Shown here piece by piece: positions 1-10,105 of a stretch of 64,000 nt of DNA; the stretch's first letter is position 1, and the number at the start of each line of letters is the position of its first letter. Origin of the DNA: Paenibacillus sp. 1781tsa1 (GTDB taxonomy: Bacteria; Bacillota; Bacilli; Paenibacillales; Paenibacillaceae); NCBI RefSeq assembly GCF_024159265.1, contig NZ_JAMYWY010000001.1:3410001-3474000 (forward strand). Reading direction: 5' to 3'. The notes beneath the pieces were generated by a model, which worked only from the letters and a program-made list of their open reading frames with translations, had not been told where the DNA came from and did not search any database. Made by a program: the position numbers and the translations under genes.

Positions 1-744
1 TTCGGTTGCTCCTGTTGTCCTCCCAATGTTGCAAGGTTAATAAGTTCGTTAGATGATTATATATACGATATATCAGAAGATGAGAGAACGATCTATACTC
101 ATTTGTATATCGGAAGCAAAGCTTCCTTCCAACTTGCCGACACCACAATAACATTACATCAACACTCTGAGCTGCCTTGGAACGGTCATGTTGAATTCTC
201 GGTTCAGCTTCCTCAGAAAGGCGAACCTGTAGAGTTTGAACTTGCGCTACGTATACCGAATTGGTTCCAGGACGGACAGCCAATGTTGAAAATAAATGGT
301 GAATGGGAAAACTTTCATGTTGAGAATGGGTACGCAAAAATAAAGCGCAGTTGGTCAGATGGAAATACAGTAGAGTGGCTGCTTCCGGTTAGGCCAAAGT
401 TAATTGCTGCACACCCATCCATTCGGGCAGATGCTGGCAAAGTAGCCATTCAACGCGGCCCACTCGTTTATTGTATCGAAGAAGCAGACAATGGAGCACC
501 GCTCACTTCAATCGCGTTGGCTGCGGGGCCACAATTAACGGAGTATACTGATCCAGATCTACTAGGTGGTTGTGTCATCGTAGAAGGCGACGGTCTAGTG
601 ACTGACGACAGCGATTTATGGTTAGACGGGATGCCGTACCGTTCTTATATTAAGCAGAGAAAGGCTGTACGTTTCAAGGCCATTCCATATTATTTATGGG
701 GGAATCGCCAAGCTGGTGAGATGAGCGTATGGCTCCGATATTAA
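1..744 (+). CDS. GH127 beta-L-arabinofuranosidase, C-terminal part (gene runs off the left edge)
   Basis: The frame is open from base 1, so this is the 3' end of a longer gene (family members are about 640-660 residues; about 247 are here). The first residues read FGCSCCPPNVARL. This is the C-x-C-C motif of GH127, in which Cys side chains bind zinc and one Cys is the nucleophile (known from HypBA1). The rest fits the C-terminal beta-sandwich domains, with RIPNW and RGPLVYC motifs typical of the family. GH127 enzymes release terminal beta-L-arabinofuranose from plant arabino-oligosaccharides. No signal peptide can be assessed. It fits with the arabinogalactan-type locus 8-18 kb to the right, although the two are not contiguous. 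Confidence 0.9.
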   Translation, partial: FGCSCCPPNVARLISSLDDYIYDISEDERTIYTHLYIGSKASFQLADTTITLHQHSELPWNGHVEFSVQLPQKGEPVEFELALRIPNWFQDGQPMLKINGEWENFHVENGYAKIKRSWSDGNTVEWLLPVRPKLIAAHPSIRADAGKVAIQRGPLVYCIEEADNGAPLTSIALAAGPQLTEYTDPDLLGGCVIVEGDGLVTDDSDLWLDGMPYRSYIKQRKAVRFKAIPYYLWGNRQAGEMSVWLRY

Positions 745-798
745 AGAGGACGTAGGATCACTGGAGGCTTTTTTCGCAGTCACTCGCCAAATAAGCAT

Positions 799-840
799 AA
801 TAGAAAAAACGAAGGCATTTACCTTCGTTTTTTCTATTTT
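799..840 (+). terminator. Intrinsic terminator after the GH127 gene
   Basis: Near-perfect inverted repeat AAAAAACGAAGG / CCTTCGTTTTTT with a short loop and flanking A and T runs. It probably works in both directions. Confidence 0.8.
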
Positions 841-1817
<977 letters not shown>

Positions 1818-1832
1818 GGTTGTGCAAACTGA

Positions 1833-1862
1833 AGTCGCTAAATTTAGCGACTTTTTTTGTTT
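1833..1862 (+). terminator. Intrinsic terminator after map
   Basis: AGTCGCTAAATTTAGCGACT hairpin followed by a run of seven T. Confidence 0.85.
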
Positions 1863-1982
1863 TATTGGTACGTTATAACAGATTGTAATATATACGTTTG
1901 CTTATTAATTTATGTTGAAATTATGGAAGGATTTAACGTATATTTAGGATCTGATCTTTATGTTATAGACAGAGGTGATTGA

Positions 1983-3221
1983 TTGAGCACATCCAAACAG
2001 CGCGTTCAATTCATTGATGGACTGCGCGGATTCAGTCTGGCCGGCATTGTGCTGGCGAATATGCTGGCTTTCCAATACGGAATATATGGCCAGAGTAAAC
2101 CCCAACTGTTCGGAATCGGGGGAGCAGACCAGGTTTTCCTCTCATTCCTGATGATCACTGTGGTGGGCAGTTTTATGCCGATTTTTGCATTTATGTTTGG
2201 CTTCGGAATGATTAAGCTATCGGAAAGCCTAAAATCACGAGATTTACGACCAAAGTGTCATCTGGCACGCCGTTTTCTCCTACTGTTTGGAATCGGACTA
2301 CTGCACATCATCTATCTATGGGAAGGGGATATCCTGACGTTTTATGGCGTACTCGGTTTCTTCCTGCTCATGTTCCTAAATCGAAAACCCAAGACGCTGC
2401 TTATTGGGGCGTCACTGCTACTCATCGGAGCGGGGATACTTGGTCTCCCGGCATCCAATCCGATGAACCCCCTGGCTGCTGAGTCCATTCATATGGAGAA
2501 CTACATCATTCAAAGTCAGGATGTATACGGTAGCGGCACATACCAGGAAATCAGAGATTTTAGCAACAATGGCGATCCATTCGGTGGGGAGTTGGAGGTG
2601 TCATACGTCCTGCTAGCTCTGGTGTTAGCCCCACTCATGACGATACCGATGTTCCTGCTCGGCATGTATGCTGCCAGAATGGGGACGTTTAGCGATCCCC
2701 GGGCGATGCGACGTATCTATCTTCGCCGTGCCTCGTTATTGATTCCAATTGGTTTGATACTCAAAGCATACGGCGTATTGACGCCACAATTCGGTGCAGA
2801 AGGCTGGCCGGGCATCGGTATCGGGGGGACACTGGGAGGAGCGTTACTTTCACTTGGATACATATACGCATTTGCAATGTTGTATGCGGGAAGACGTCGT
2901 TCATGTCTAATGTGCAGGTTTGAGGCGGTCGGACGTCTCTCACTGACGAATTATCTGATGCAGAGCGTAATCTGTACGACAATTTTCTATGGATATGGCC
3001 TGGGACTGTTTGGAAGTGCTGGCGTGTTTATCGGATCAATGATTGCACTTGCTGTCTACGGCGTTCAATTGTGGCTCAGTCCGCTATATCTTAAGAAATT
3101 TAGCCATGGGCCAGTCGAGTATGTTCTCCGGATTTGGACATATCTGTCCTGGAATGGGCAGCCAAGAAAGAAGAAAAGAACGAACTTAACTACGGATGAA
3201 AATGCACCCAGTGTCCAGTAA
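1983..3221 (+). CDS. DUF418 family integral membrane protein
   Basis: 412 residues with about ten hydrophobic segments. The N-terminus QFIDGLRGFSLAGIVLAN is the signature of the DUF418/YeiB family (related to acyltransferase-3-like membrane proteins), and the C-terminal third (VGRLSLTNYLMQS...) is the DUF418 domain itself. The biochemical role of the family is unproven; some members act in transport or envelope modification. The start is TTG, 5-6 bp after AGAGGTGA, and no better ATG is available. It is monocistronic, flanked by two terminators. The gene is somewhat GC-richer than its neighbours. Confidence 0.85.
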   Translation: MSTSKQRVQFIDGLRGFSLAGIVLANMLAFQYGIYGQSKPQLFGIGGADQVFLSFLMITVVGSFMPIFAFMFGFGMIKLSESLKSRDLRPKCHLARRFLLLFGIGLLHIIYLWEGDILTFYGVLGFFLLMFLNRKPKTLLIGASLLLIGAGILGLPASNPMNPLAAESIHMENYIIQSQDVYGSGTYQEIRDFSNNGDPFGGELEVSYVLLALVLAPLMTIPMFLLGMYAARMGTFSDPRAMRRIYLRRASLLIPIGLILKAYGVLTPQFGAEGWPGIGIGGTLGGALLSLGYIYAFAMLYAGRRRSCLMCRFEAVGRLSLTNYLMQSVICTTIFYGYGLGLFGSAGVFIGSMIALAVYGVQLWLSPLYLKKFSHGPVEYVLRIWTYLSWNGQPRKKKRTNLTTDENAPSVQ

Positions 3222-3250
3222 GCATACAAATTGTCATCGCGAAACGCTAA

Positions 3251-3285
3251 AAGAAGCCCGTTCTGATAAAAGAAACGGCTTCTTT
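3251..3285 (+). terminator. Intrinsic terminator after the DUF418 gene
   Basis: AAGAAGCC-CGTT / AACGGCTTCTT hairpin followed by a short T run. Confidence 0.65.
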
Positions 3286-3529
3286 ATGCCGTAGCGATTT
3301 ATGCTGTTAATTTTGAGTGATTATATTACCTTTATTTGTTATACTCACTGAAGAATAAGAAATGTCCCTAATGTTTCCTATTAAGATTTAGTAGTTTATA
3401 TAGATTCAACATAGCAACTCCAATACATAAGCTAACTATTATAGTGCGGGCAGTGGTAAGGTAATGCGAAATGAAAAATGAAGCATGTACATTCAATTTT
3501 TTCCACTCAGACTTGAAAGGATCGTTATT
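3286..3529. other. AT-rich intergenic stretch
   Basis: Apart from the terminator before it and the ribosome binding site at its end, nothing was recognised in about 240 AT-rich bases. Confidence 0.5.
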
Positions 3530-3742
3530 GTGCTAAAAATAATTAATTTTCTTCTTTTTTTGCTGATCATTTGGGTAGTCATCTTTTATCCTTTTCGTTT
3601 TGTATGGTTTGAAGGAGTAAAACAGATTCCCGCAGATCTTCATGGTGTTTATTTACTTTTCTTGTTCTTTGGATATCTGATCATTTCATCTGCTATGGGA
3701 CTTATGCTTGGCAAGATGTTTTTCAAACGAAAAGAACAGTAA
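3530..3742 (+). CDS. Small two-helix membrane protein
   Basis: 70 residues with two hydrophobic segments (about 4-22 and 40-60) and a basic tail (FFKRKEQ). The reading frame is open further upstream to an ATG at 3485. The GTG at 3530 is preferred because it has GAAAGGA 8 bp upstream and its product starts with a clean membrane helix, whereas the ATG has no ribosome binding site. The family is not recognised. It lies 57 bp before the phosphotransferase gene, in the same direction. Confidence 0.55.
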   Translation: MLKIINFLLFLLIIWVVIFYPFRFVWFEGVKQIPADLHGVYLLFLFFGYLIISSAMGLMLGKMFFKRKEQ

Positions 3743-3799
3743 TGATGGATAAGAATAATCTGCTTTGATCCATGTATTCTCCAAAACAGGAGGCGATAT

Positions 3800-4681
3800 A
3801 TGAATACCATTCTCAAAGTTATAGAAAAACTAAAGTTAAATGTCTTACATATTGAAGATGTTCCAGAGTCATTCAGTTCTGATGTATACAAACTTACTCT
3901 TGTCTGTGGAGAAAACGTGTTTGTGAAAATCCCATTTAATAAGGATAAACTATTCCGTGAATTTGAGATCCTCGAACAATTAAAGGGTGTAATACCTGTT
4001 CCAAAGATATTGGACGTTTGGTATGGGGATGAAAGTGCAACTGGAGCATTGCTGCTTTCAGCAATTGAAGGTATGCCTTGTACAGGAGAGATTGATGAGA
4101 AACTTTCTTATCAGATTGGCGTGTATCATGCTATGCTCCATGAGGTTAAAACCCCTGGGTATGGTTATCATGTAACCGATGGTTTTAAGTTCCTTGACCA
4201 AAATGATTGGAGATTACATATTAGAAGTAATTTTGAAAAGTGGAAAGAGCCCTGTCAAGAAATTCTTGACTCAGAATTGTATGAGAGATGTGTTCATCAC
4301 TTTGATGAAGTTTTCTCTGCTTTACCCCATCCTGACGGACCATGCATTGTTCACATGGATTTTAGACCAGGTAATATATTGGTGAATGGTAACGAAGTTA
4401 CTGGCATTATTGATTTTGAGAGCGCTCGTAGTGGTTCCTCGGAAATAGATTTCACAAAGGTTAATCGATATATCTGGAAAGTCAATCCGAGAACAAAGAT
4501 TCCGTTCATTAAAGGTTATCAATCGATTCGACCTATGGTGGCTCTGGAAAGAGTGCTGCCATTTTACGATATGTACGATGCTTTCAGCGCAGTTGTTTGG
4601 TGTAAAAACAGAGGACTTGAAAAAAATCATGCGTTCCTTCAAGAGAATATTCTTATTCTAAGGAATTCGGTAGGTTTCTGA
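3800..4681 (+). CDS. Aminoglycoside phosphotransferase (APH) family kinase
   Basis: 293 residues, protein-kinase-like fold of the APH/choline kinase group. Visible landmarks are the ATP-binding Lys K43 (FVKIPF), the catalytic loop H185-x-D187-x4-N192 (IVHMDFRPGN) and the metal-binding D205 (GIIDFES). It transfers phosphate from ATP to a small molecule. The substrate cannot be read from sequence, and chromosomal members like this are often not drug-resistance enzymes. The ATG follows AGGAGG by 7 bp. The stop codon touches the region encoding the truncated methyltransferase. Confidence 0.85.
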   Translation: MNTILKVIEKLKLNVLHIEDVPESFSSDVYKLTLVCGENVFVKIPFNKDKLFREFEILEQLKGVIPVPKILDVWYGDESATGALLLSAIEGMPCTGEIDEKLSYQIGVYHAMLHEVKTPGYGYHVTDGFKFLDQNDWRLHIRSNFEKWKEPCQEILDSELYERCVHHFDEVFSALPHPDGPCIVHMDFRPGNILVNGNEVTGIIDFESARSGSSEIDFTKVNRYIWKVNPRTKIPFIKGYQSIRPMVALERVLPFYDMYDAFSAVVWCKNRGLEKNHAFLQENILILRNSVGF

Positions 4682-5349
4682 ACAGAGTAATAGCTAATCC
4701 CCTTGCACAGCTTAAAAAACATAAGCCGTATTTTGAACAGATTGCCGGGAAAAGGATTGCTAACCTTTGTGGTTCAAACGGAAGAAAAGCAGTCCCAATA
4801 GCATTGTTAGGGGCAGATGTAACTGTATTCGATATATCTGAGGAAAATAAAAAATATGCTCTAGAACTGTCAGATGCCGCCAATGTGTCTATTCAATATG
4901 TGGTTACTGATATTTATGATATAGATATAGAAAAGTATGGTGGTCATTTTGACATGTTATATTTGGAAGGCGGAATTTTACACTATTTCAATGACATTGA
5001 AAATTTCATGTCGCTACTGTTCTCGTTACTTAAGGATGATGGTGTAATGGTTCTGAGTGACTTTCATCCTTTAAGAAAATGTCTCGTTTCCTCTAATACT
5101 CCAATCGAATACTCTATCCAAGCAAACTACTTTGACGAAGAATTACATAATGGCGATGTAGCATATAAACATTATTTCGATCAAGATGAACAACAGGACT
5201 TTCCAGATGTTTCGATTAGGCTGTATACCCTTAGCGAAATAATAAATTCCGTTATTACTACTGGCTTTAATATAAAGAAATTTGATGAGCACCGTGGTTG
5301 GGAAAATGAGAATATACCATGGGAATTTACAATTGTGGCTAATAAATAA
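4681..5349 (+). pseudogene. Class I SAM-dependent methyltransferase, 5'-truncated
   Basis: The C-terminal ~220 residues match the Rossmann-fold methyltransferase family: motif I region IANLCGSNGRKA, the acidic strand-2 end VTVFDIS, then DMLYLEGGILHYF and VLSDFHPLR. The similarity starts at about 4681 (NRVIANPLAQL) and runs without a break. The frame has no ATG, GTG or TTG between its upstream stop (4618-4620) and the TTG at 4804, which lies after motif I. Family members normally have about 25-30 further N-terminal residues. It looks as if the start of this gene was lost where it abuts the APH gene. Translation from CTG 4678 or by coupling to the APH stop is the alternative. Confidence 0.6.
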
Positions 5350-5365
5350 ATTGAAGCTTCATCCT

Positions 5366-5404
5366 TAGAAGAACCACTCCTTTGTCGGAGTGGCTTCTTT
5401 TTTA
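5366..5404 (+). terminator. Intrinsic terminator
   Basis: GAAGAACCACTCC / GGAGTGGCTTC hairpin with a TTTGT loop, followed by a run of T. Confidence 0.85.
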
Positions 5405-5668
5405 TCATAGGTAATAATTAATCAGCACAAAGTTAGAAAATAAAATGGTTGGTTTAGACACCTTACCCTGGTTTATAAGCACCTTAAGCCTACCCAAGCG
5501 TGTGTCTCACAAAAGAAGATTTCCCATTTGATGATACAGAATATGATTCACAGCCGATCGGTCAGTGAATGGTTTGAAAATATTGTAAATCTATATAGAG
5601 CTATGATAAGATGAGAAGATATATATATGAATAAGGTTACCTAAATCAAATAGAGGGGCGTTATTATA
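5405..5668. promoter_or_regulatory. Upstream region of the RHH/dnaN pair with an imperfect palindrome
   Basis: AT-rich, no gene. At 5546-5570 there is an imperfect inverted repeat: outer arms ATTCAC and GTGAAT around the self-complementary core CCGATCGG. It could be an operator for the small DNA-binding protein downstream, which is an inference from position only. Confidence 0.3.
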
Positions 5669-5905
5669 TTGAACAACAATAAGATTAAAGTTGGTGTCTC
5701 TAATAAAGAAGGCCAGTTAGGTTTTGTCTTTTCGAGAGGCGGCCTGCGAGAAGGTTCCGGGAGAAAGAGTATAGGTGTAACCAAAAAAATATCTTTAACT
5801 CTAACTGAGGACATGTGGGGGGAAATTGAAAACCATTGCACAGAGCATAAACTTTCTCGTTCGGAAGCTATACGTAACATCATTGAGTCCTTCTATACAA
5901 AATAA
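5669..5905 (+). CDS. Ribbon-helix-helix (CopG/Arc-like) small DNA-binding protein
   Basis: 78 residues. A glycine-rich basic patch (GGLREGSGRKS, about 28-38) is followed by a beta strand (KKISLTL) and two helices (EDMWGEIENHC and SRSEAIRNIIESFY). This is the layout of plasmid- and phage-type RHH repressors. The start is TTG after AGAGGGGCG. It is 18 bp upstream of the extra dnaN, so the two are almost certainly co-transcribed. It probably autoregulates the pair. Confidence 0.65.
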   Translation: MNNNKIKVGVSNKEGQLGFVFSRGGLREGSGRKSIGVTKKISLTLTEDMWGEIENHCTEHKLSRSEAIRNIIESFYTK

Positions 5906-5923
5906 TTTTTTTATTCGAGGTAG

Positions 5924-7057
5924 GTGAGGTCTTTGCTGGTAGAGATAACAAAAGATTCTCTTATGAATGCCATACAATATGTGATAAAGGCAGTAGCAGC
6001 AAATAGTTCGATACCTATTCTTCAAGGAATACATATTCAAGCAGGTGCAGATGGCGTTACTTTTAGGGCAAGTAATACAAGTATGACGATACAGTCTATG
6101 ATTGCGCAAGATGGTGTTTCTCTGACTGTAAAAAGAACAGGGGCTATCGTTATACCATCGCGTTATTTTCACGAGATTATTCGTAAATTTAATGATGACA
6201 AGGTTAGACTTGAAATTAAAGAGCCAATGATTCTTTTGATTGTATCCGGTCATTCTCAATTACGTTTATGCGGAATGGATCCTTCAGAGTTCCCATCCAT
6301 GGATCATGGAGAGGCATTCCCTCTTATCAAAATGCGCATACATACTGCCTTATTTCGTTCAACTATTAAACAGCTAGCGATCGTAGCTTCAACGTCCGAT
6401 ACCAGCCCCATACTAACAGGAGTTTCGTTGGAATTCCGTAATGATTGTCTAAACCTAATTGCTACAGACGGAGTGCGGCTTGCATACCGAGCCTTAAATT
6501 TAGAAGATGCTGCCAACAACAGTGTGAACGTTATTATTCCAGCGAAAAATCTCTATGAATTGTCGAAAATGTTAAATAAAGCAGATGAAACGACTGAAAT
6601 TGAAGTGATTAACAATCGAGTTAATTTCACGACAAATGGACTGAAAGTGGAGTCGGCTCTTATTGAAGGAACGTTCCCATCCATGATGAATGTAATTCCT
6701 CAATCGTATATGTGTGAAATCTCAGTTGATAAAGCATGTTTGTTAAAAGCGGTTGAATGTGTAACTGTAATGGCAAGTGCACATGTGATCAAACTAGTAG
6801 CTAATGCAGACACATTAAAACTATTGTCCAAAACAGCCGATGTTGGAGAGATTCAGAATGAAATTCCAATATTAGAGATGCGTGGGGAAGAATTTATGAT
6901 ATCACTTAATGGGAAGTTCTTTTTCGATATACTTCGAAACATGGATTGCGCGAGTGTACGAATAAGATTCGCAGGGAAAACCAGTCCTATCGTTGTACTT
7001 CCAGATAATACGCTCATGTCTAGTTTGTTCTTGATCACTCCAGTGATGACCCGGTGA
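5924..7057 (+). CDS. dnaN: DNA polymerase III beta sliding clamp, extra paralogue
   Basis: 377 residues, the normal size for DnaN, with three repeated clamp domains (about 1-125, 130-250, 255-377). Recognisable segments are SSIPILQGIHI, VIPSRYFHEIIRK, GMDPSEFPSM and ATDGVRLAY. The clamp rings DNA and tethers polymerases and repair proteins. It is not next to dnaA/recF, so it is unlikely to be the housekeeping copy. Its partner is a mobile-element-style RHH protein. The start is GTG 5924 or TTG 5933 (both near GAGG), a difference of three codons. Confidence 0.88.
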   Translation: MRSLLVEITKDSLMNAIQYVIKAVAANSSIPILQGIHIQAGADGVTFRASNTSMTIQSMIAQDGVSLTVKRTGAIVIPSRYFHEIIRKFNDDKVRLEIKEPMILLIVSGHSQLRLCGMDPSEFPSMDHGEAFPLIKMRIHTALFRSTIKQLAIVASTSDTSPILTGVSLEFRNDCLNLIATDGVRLAYRALNLEDAANNSVNVIIPAKNLYELSKMLNKADETTEIEVINNRVNFTTNGLKVESALIEGTFPSMMNVIPQSYMCEISVDKACLLKAVECVTVMASAHVIKLVANADTLKLLSKTADVGEIQNEIPILEMRGEEFMISLNGKFFFDILRNMDCASVRIRFAGKTSPIVVLPDNTLMSSLFLITPVMTR

Positions 7058-7165
7058 CCGTATCATATATAAGAGCAAGCTTTCACCTGACTTTTTCGTG
7101 CAGAAATTGCAAGGTATTCATTATTTATTTCCCATAAAATTACCTTGAAGGGAGGGACTACTACG

Positions 7166-8020
7166 ATGGATTGGTTGGATAGGATGAATGGGGCCATGGA
7201 ATATATCGAAACAAATCTAGCGGACACTATTTCATTTGATGAAATAGCACAGCGAGCCTTTTGCTCTACCTATCATTTTCAAAGAATGTTTCCATTTATT
7301 ACTGGGGTATCGTTATCGGAGTACATTCGACGTCGACGGTTGACATTGGCGGCATTTGAATTGCAGACAACAAGCACAAAGGTTATTGATGTAGCTATGA
7401 AATATGGATATGAATCGCCAGAGGCGTTTGCACGGGCCTTTAAGAATCTTCATGGTATTATGCCTACATCTGCACGCGATACAGGCGTTTCGCTAAAAGC
7501 CTATCCTCGAATGTCCTTTCATATTTCAATAAAAGGGGATGTCGAAATGAATTACCGTATTGAGCAAAGAGATTCTTTTGAGATGTTTGGAGTATATGGA
7601 ATTATAAATGCAGACCAGAAAACAGCGTTCACTGAAGTACCTCAATTCCGTATAAAATGCGATGATGATGGCAGCGTTGATCATATGAATGACTTACTTG
7701 GACGTTTTGGTGATACCATGCTACACGCTGCCCTTTATGATCATACGAAAGAATCTTTCAAATACATGATCTGTTATCATGTACCTAAGGGGCTTGAAAT
7801 TCCGGAGAGATTCACAAAACTTGCTGTCCCACCATTAACGTGGGCGGTTTTCCCGGAGCCGCAAAGTGATATGCAAAAACTATGGGTACGAATTTATTCT
7901 GAGTGGTTTCCGACATCTGAATACGAACAGATTGAGGGCCCTACTTTCGAAATGTATTATGGAATGGCACGACATGGGAATGTTTCAGGTGAGATCTGGA
8001 TACCCGTGAAGAAAAAGTAA
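7166..8020 (+). CDS. AraC family regulator with GyrI-like ligand-binding domain
   Basis: 284 residues from the ATG at 7166, which has GGGAGGG 9 bp upstream; a TTG at 7145 is in frame but poorly placed. Residues 1-100 form the double helix-turn-helix AraC domain (DEIAQRAFCSTYHFQRMF and VIDVAMKYGYESPEAFARAF). The remainder fits the GyrI-like/effector-binding fold of the SoxS/Rob/BmrR type, which binds drugs or other amphipathic ligands. It probably acts as a transcriptional activator of a detoxification response. It appears monocistronic. Confidence 0.87.
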   Translation: MDWLDRMNGAMEYIETNLADTISFDEIAQRAFCSTYHFQRMFPFITGVSLSEYIRRRRLTLAAFELQTTSTKVIDVAMKYGYESPEAFARAFKNLHGIMPTSARDTGVSLKAYPRMSFHISIKGDVEMNYRIEQRDSFEMFGVYGIINADQKTAFTEVPQFRIKCDDDGSVDHMNDLLGRFGDTMLHAALYDHTKESFKYMICYHVPKGLEIPERFTKLAVPPLTWAVFPEPQSDMQKLWVRIYSEWFPTSEYEQIEGPTFEMYYGMARHGNVSGEIWIPVKKK

Positions 8021-8086
8021 CGCTTTTATATGAGCGAAATGCAGGGGTTAACGAAGAAGACAACGGAGAAATTAAGATTATCATAT

Positions 8087-8112
8087 AGGTCATCCCCACA
8101 AAGGATGGCCTT
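8087..8112 (+). terminator. Possible terminator
   Basis: GGTCATCC / GGATGGCC hairpin with a weak T tail after the AraC gene. Confidence 0.45.
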
Positions 8113-8202
8113 ATAACTTGCCATTACAGACCGCGACTAGAACCTTATCACCAATAGTCATAGGGGAGATTGTCCGATTAATTTATCTTGAGGGGGGTTA
8201 GC

Positions 8203-8652
8203 ATGAATATTAAAATACGAGAAATTATATCCGAAGATTATGCTGAAGTTGTTATTTTATGGAATGATGTACTTGAAATTCATAATGTTAATGATGCAAA
8301 CTTCCGAGTGACTGTGGAAGAGATGAATAAGGCAGGGAATTACAAAACATTTGTCGCACTAATAGATAATGATGTCGTCGGTTTTGTAACAATTGTACAG
8401 TCATTATCTGTAGGCGTTCCAATGGGTTATCTACATATTCAAGCTCTTGCTGTTAAAAGGGAGCTGCAAAATAGAGGAATAGGTACAAAACTACTAAGAC
8501 AGACTGAAATTTATGCTAAAGAACGGGGAATATCAAGTATTATTTTATGTAGTGGAATGAAGCGAACCAACGCCCATGCTTTTTATGAACATAACGGCTA
8601 TGACAGAGATTCATATTGCTTTGATAAGATGATCGACCTAACTCAAGGTTAA
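8203..8652 (+). CDS. GNAT family N-acetyltransferase
   Basis: 149 residues from the ATG at 8203 (AGGGGGGT 4-6 bp upstream; an in-frame TTG at 8188 is less likely). The acetyl-CoA-binding motif A is seen as LAVKRELQNRGIGTKLL, and motif B as NAHAFYEHNGY. It transfers acetyl from acetyl-CoA to an amine; the substrate is unknown. Confidence 0.87.
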   Translation: MNIKIREIISEDYAEVVILWNDVLEIHNVNDANFRVTVEEMNKAGNYKTFVALIDNDVVGFVTIVQSLSVGVPMGYLHIQALAVKRELQNRGIGTKLLRQTEIYAKERGISSIILCSGMKRTNAHAFYEHNGYDRDSYCFDKMIDLTQG

Positions 8653-8664
8653 ACGGCACTAAAT

Positions 8665-8712
8665 AGGCCCAACTCACTCTGTAAGTACAAGAGTAGGATG
8701 TTGGGCTTTTTC
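8665..8712 (+). terminator. Intrinsic terminator after the GNAT gene
   Basis: GCCCAAC (8667-8673) pairs with GTTGGGC (8700-8706) and is followed by TTTTTC. The convergent regulator gene may also use it. Confidence 0.65.
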
Positions 8713-8755
8713 GGTACTGCATTGCACATATCATTATGTAACTTATCATACGGAG

Positions 8756-10105
8756 TCATTGATGGATCATATTTCTGCGGTACTGGTAGGGCGTAACTCC
8801 GTATTCCACTTTGAACAACTGGATAAAATATTGATTTTTTTTGTAACCGACCATTTGCGCGATATCGTGGACACGGAGTTCCGAATCTTGAAGCAGTTGA
8901 GAAGCTTTCTCCAGCCTCTTCCTTGAAATGTAGTTTGACACATTTTCGCCCGTCTCCTGTTTAAACAGTTTGGAAAAGTAGACCGGATGGAGATGTGCAA
9001 CTTTGCCCAGTTCATCCAGGCTAAGTCCATGTGACAGATGGTCTTCGATATACGTTTGCACTTTGTCGATGATGGTTTGAATGGACATCTGTTTGTTGTT
9101 TCGGATTCGACTGACCCGATTCATGAGAGTTGACGATAGTTCATCAGGATGCCGTAACTGGTTGAATATCCAATCCACGGTCTCAGAGGTATCACGATCC
9201 TTATCCGTCAGATATACATATCGAATGGTTTCCATGAGAAATATTATTTTTTGCTTTTGGAGACAGATTTGATCATATTTTTTTAGGATATTTCCGGCAG
9301 ACTCCCAATCGCCGCATGATGGGGAATGGCTGAATATGCCAGTGAAGTCTTCTGAGTGTACAGCCTCATTCAGGAAGAACCTGTAGAATATCTGTCGGGT
9401 CATGTTTCGATCAGTCAACAAAAATGGAGGAGAGACGACCGATTGCTCCAGTTTGATAGTCAGTTCTCCAGCAGACTCTTCCGGTATAAAAGCAATCAGT
9501 CGGGTTCCAGCAGCCCATACGAGACGATCCAATTTGTCTCCGACAACATATTTTATAACGCTCTCATGTTCTTGTGTGAAACCCTCCAGATTGAGAAAGC
9601 AAAAGTGGCGTCCCCCTAAAAATTTTGTATAAGCCTCATACTCCTTATTTAATGTCTCGTTATGACCAAGCAGCGATAGCAGGAACTCCAATCCATTGAA
9701 GTTCTCCCATGCGATAGATTGAGCGGGCCGTGTCTTAGTAATATGCGTGATGGCCTTGGACATGGCTTTCTCCACATCATCTTTGTCGACAGGTTTGAGC
9801 AGGTAGTCGAGTGCACCCAGGCGAATCCCTTGTTGCGCATATTCAAACTCGGAGTAACCGGAGAGGATGATAACTTTGGTTGACAAGCCATGTTGGTGGA
9901 TATGTTGAAGCAGATCAATACCAGAGACTTCAGGCATTCGGATGTCAGTAATCAGAATATCGATGTGGTTTAGAGTCAGTATGTCCCTTGCTTCAATCGA
10001 ATTGGTCATCGTCTCGATCTGATCTATGCCAAAGGTGTTCCAATCGAGTAAGTGCTTCATATACTCAACGACATAATGTCCGTCATCCACAATTAATAAT
10101 CGCAT
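8756..10105 (-). CDS. YesN-type response regulator (receiver + AraC output) of the arabinogalactan-type locus
   Basis: 449 residues. The receiver domain at about 1-120 has D7/D8, phospho-acceptor D54 (LITDIRMP) and K104 (LLKPVD). A central linker follows, and the C-terminal ~100 residues are an AraC-type double helix-turn-helix (LSLDELGKVAHLHPVYFS and VHDIAQMVGYKKNQYFI). The ATG overlaps the stop of the kinase gene (TAATG), and its ribosome binding site AAAGGAGATAA lies inside the kinase gene, so the two are translationally coupled. It probably activates the divergent permease/GH43 operon when phosphorylated. Confidence 0.92.
   Translation of the reverse strand: MRLLIVDDGHYVVEYMKHLLDWNTFGIDQIETMTNSIEARDILTLNHIDILITDIRMPEVSGIDLLQHIHQHGLSTKVIILSGYSEFEYAQQGIRLGALDYLLKPVDKDDVEKAMSKAITHITKTRPAQSIAWENFNGLEFLLSLLGHNETLNKEYEAYTKFLGGRHFCFLNLEGFTQEHESVIKYVVGDKLDRLVWAAGTRLIAFIPEESAGELTIKLEQSVVSPPFLLTDRNMTRQIFYRFFLNEAVHSEDFTGIFSHSPSCGDWESAGNILKKYDQICLQKQKIIFLMETIRYVYLTDKDRDTSETVDWIFNQLRHPDELSSTLMNRVSRIRNNKQMSIQTIIDKVQTYIEDHLSHGLSLDELGKVAHLHPVYFSKLFKQETGENVSNYISRKRLEKASQLLQDSELRVHDIAQMVGYKKNQYFIQLFKVEYGVTPYQYRRNMIHQ

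Noticed and set aside
5801-6259. Leftward 152-residue ORF opposite the dnaN paralogue
   Set aside because: Shadow of RHH/dnaN genes; no start signal and atypical composition.
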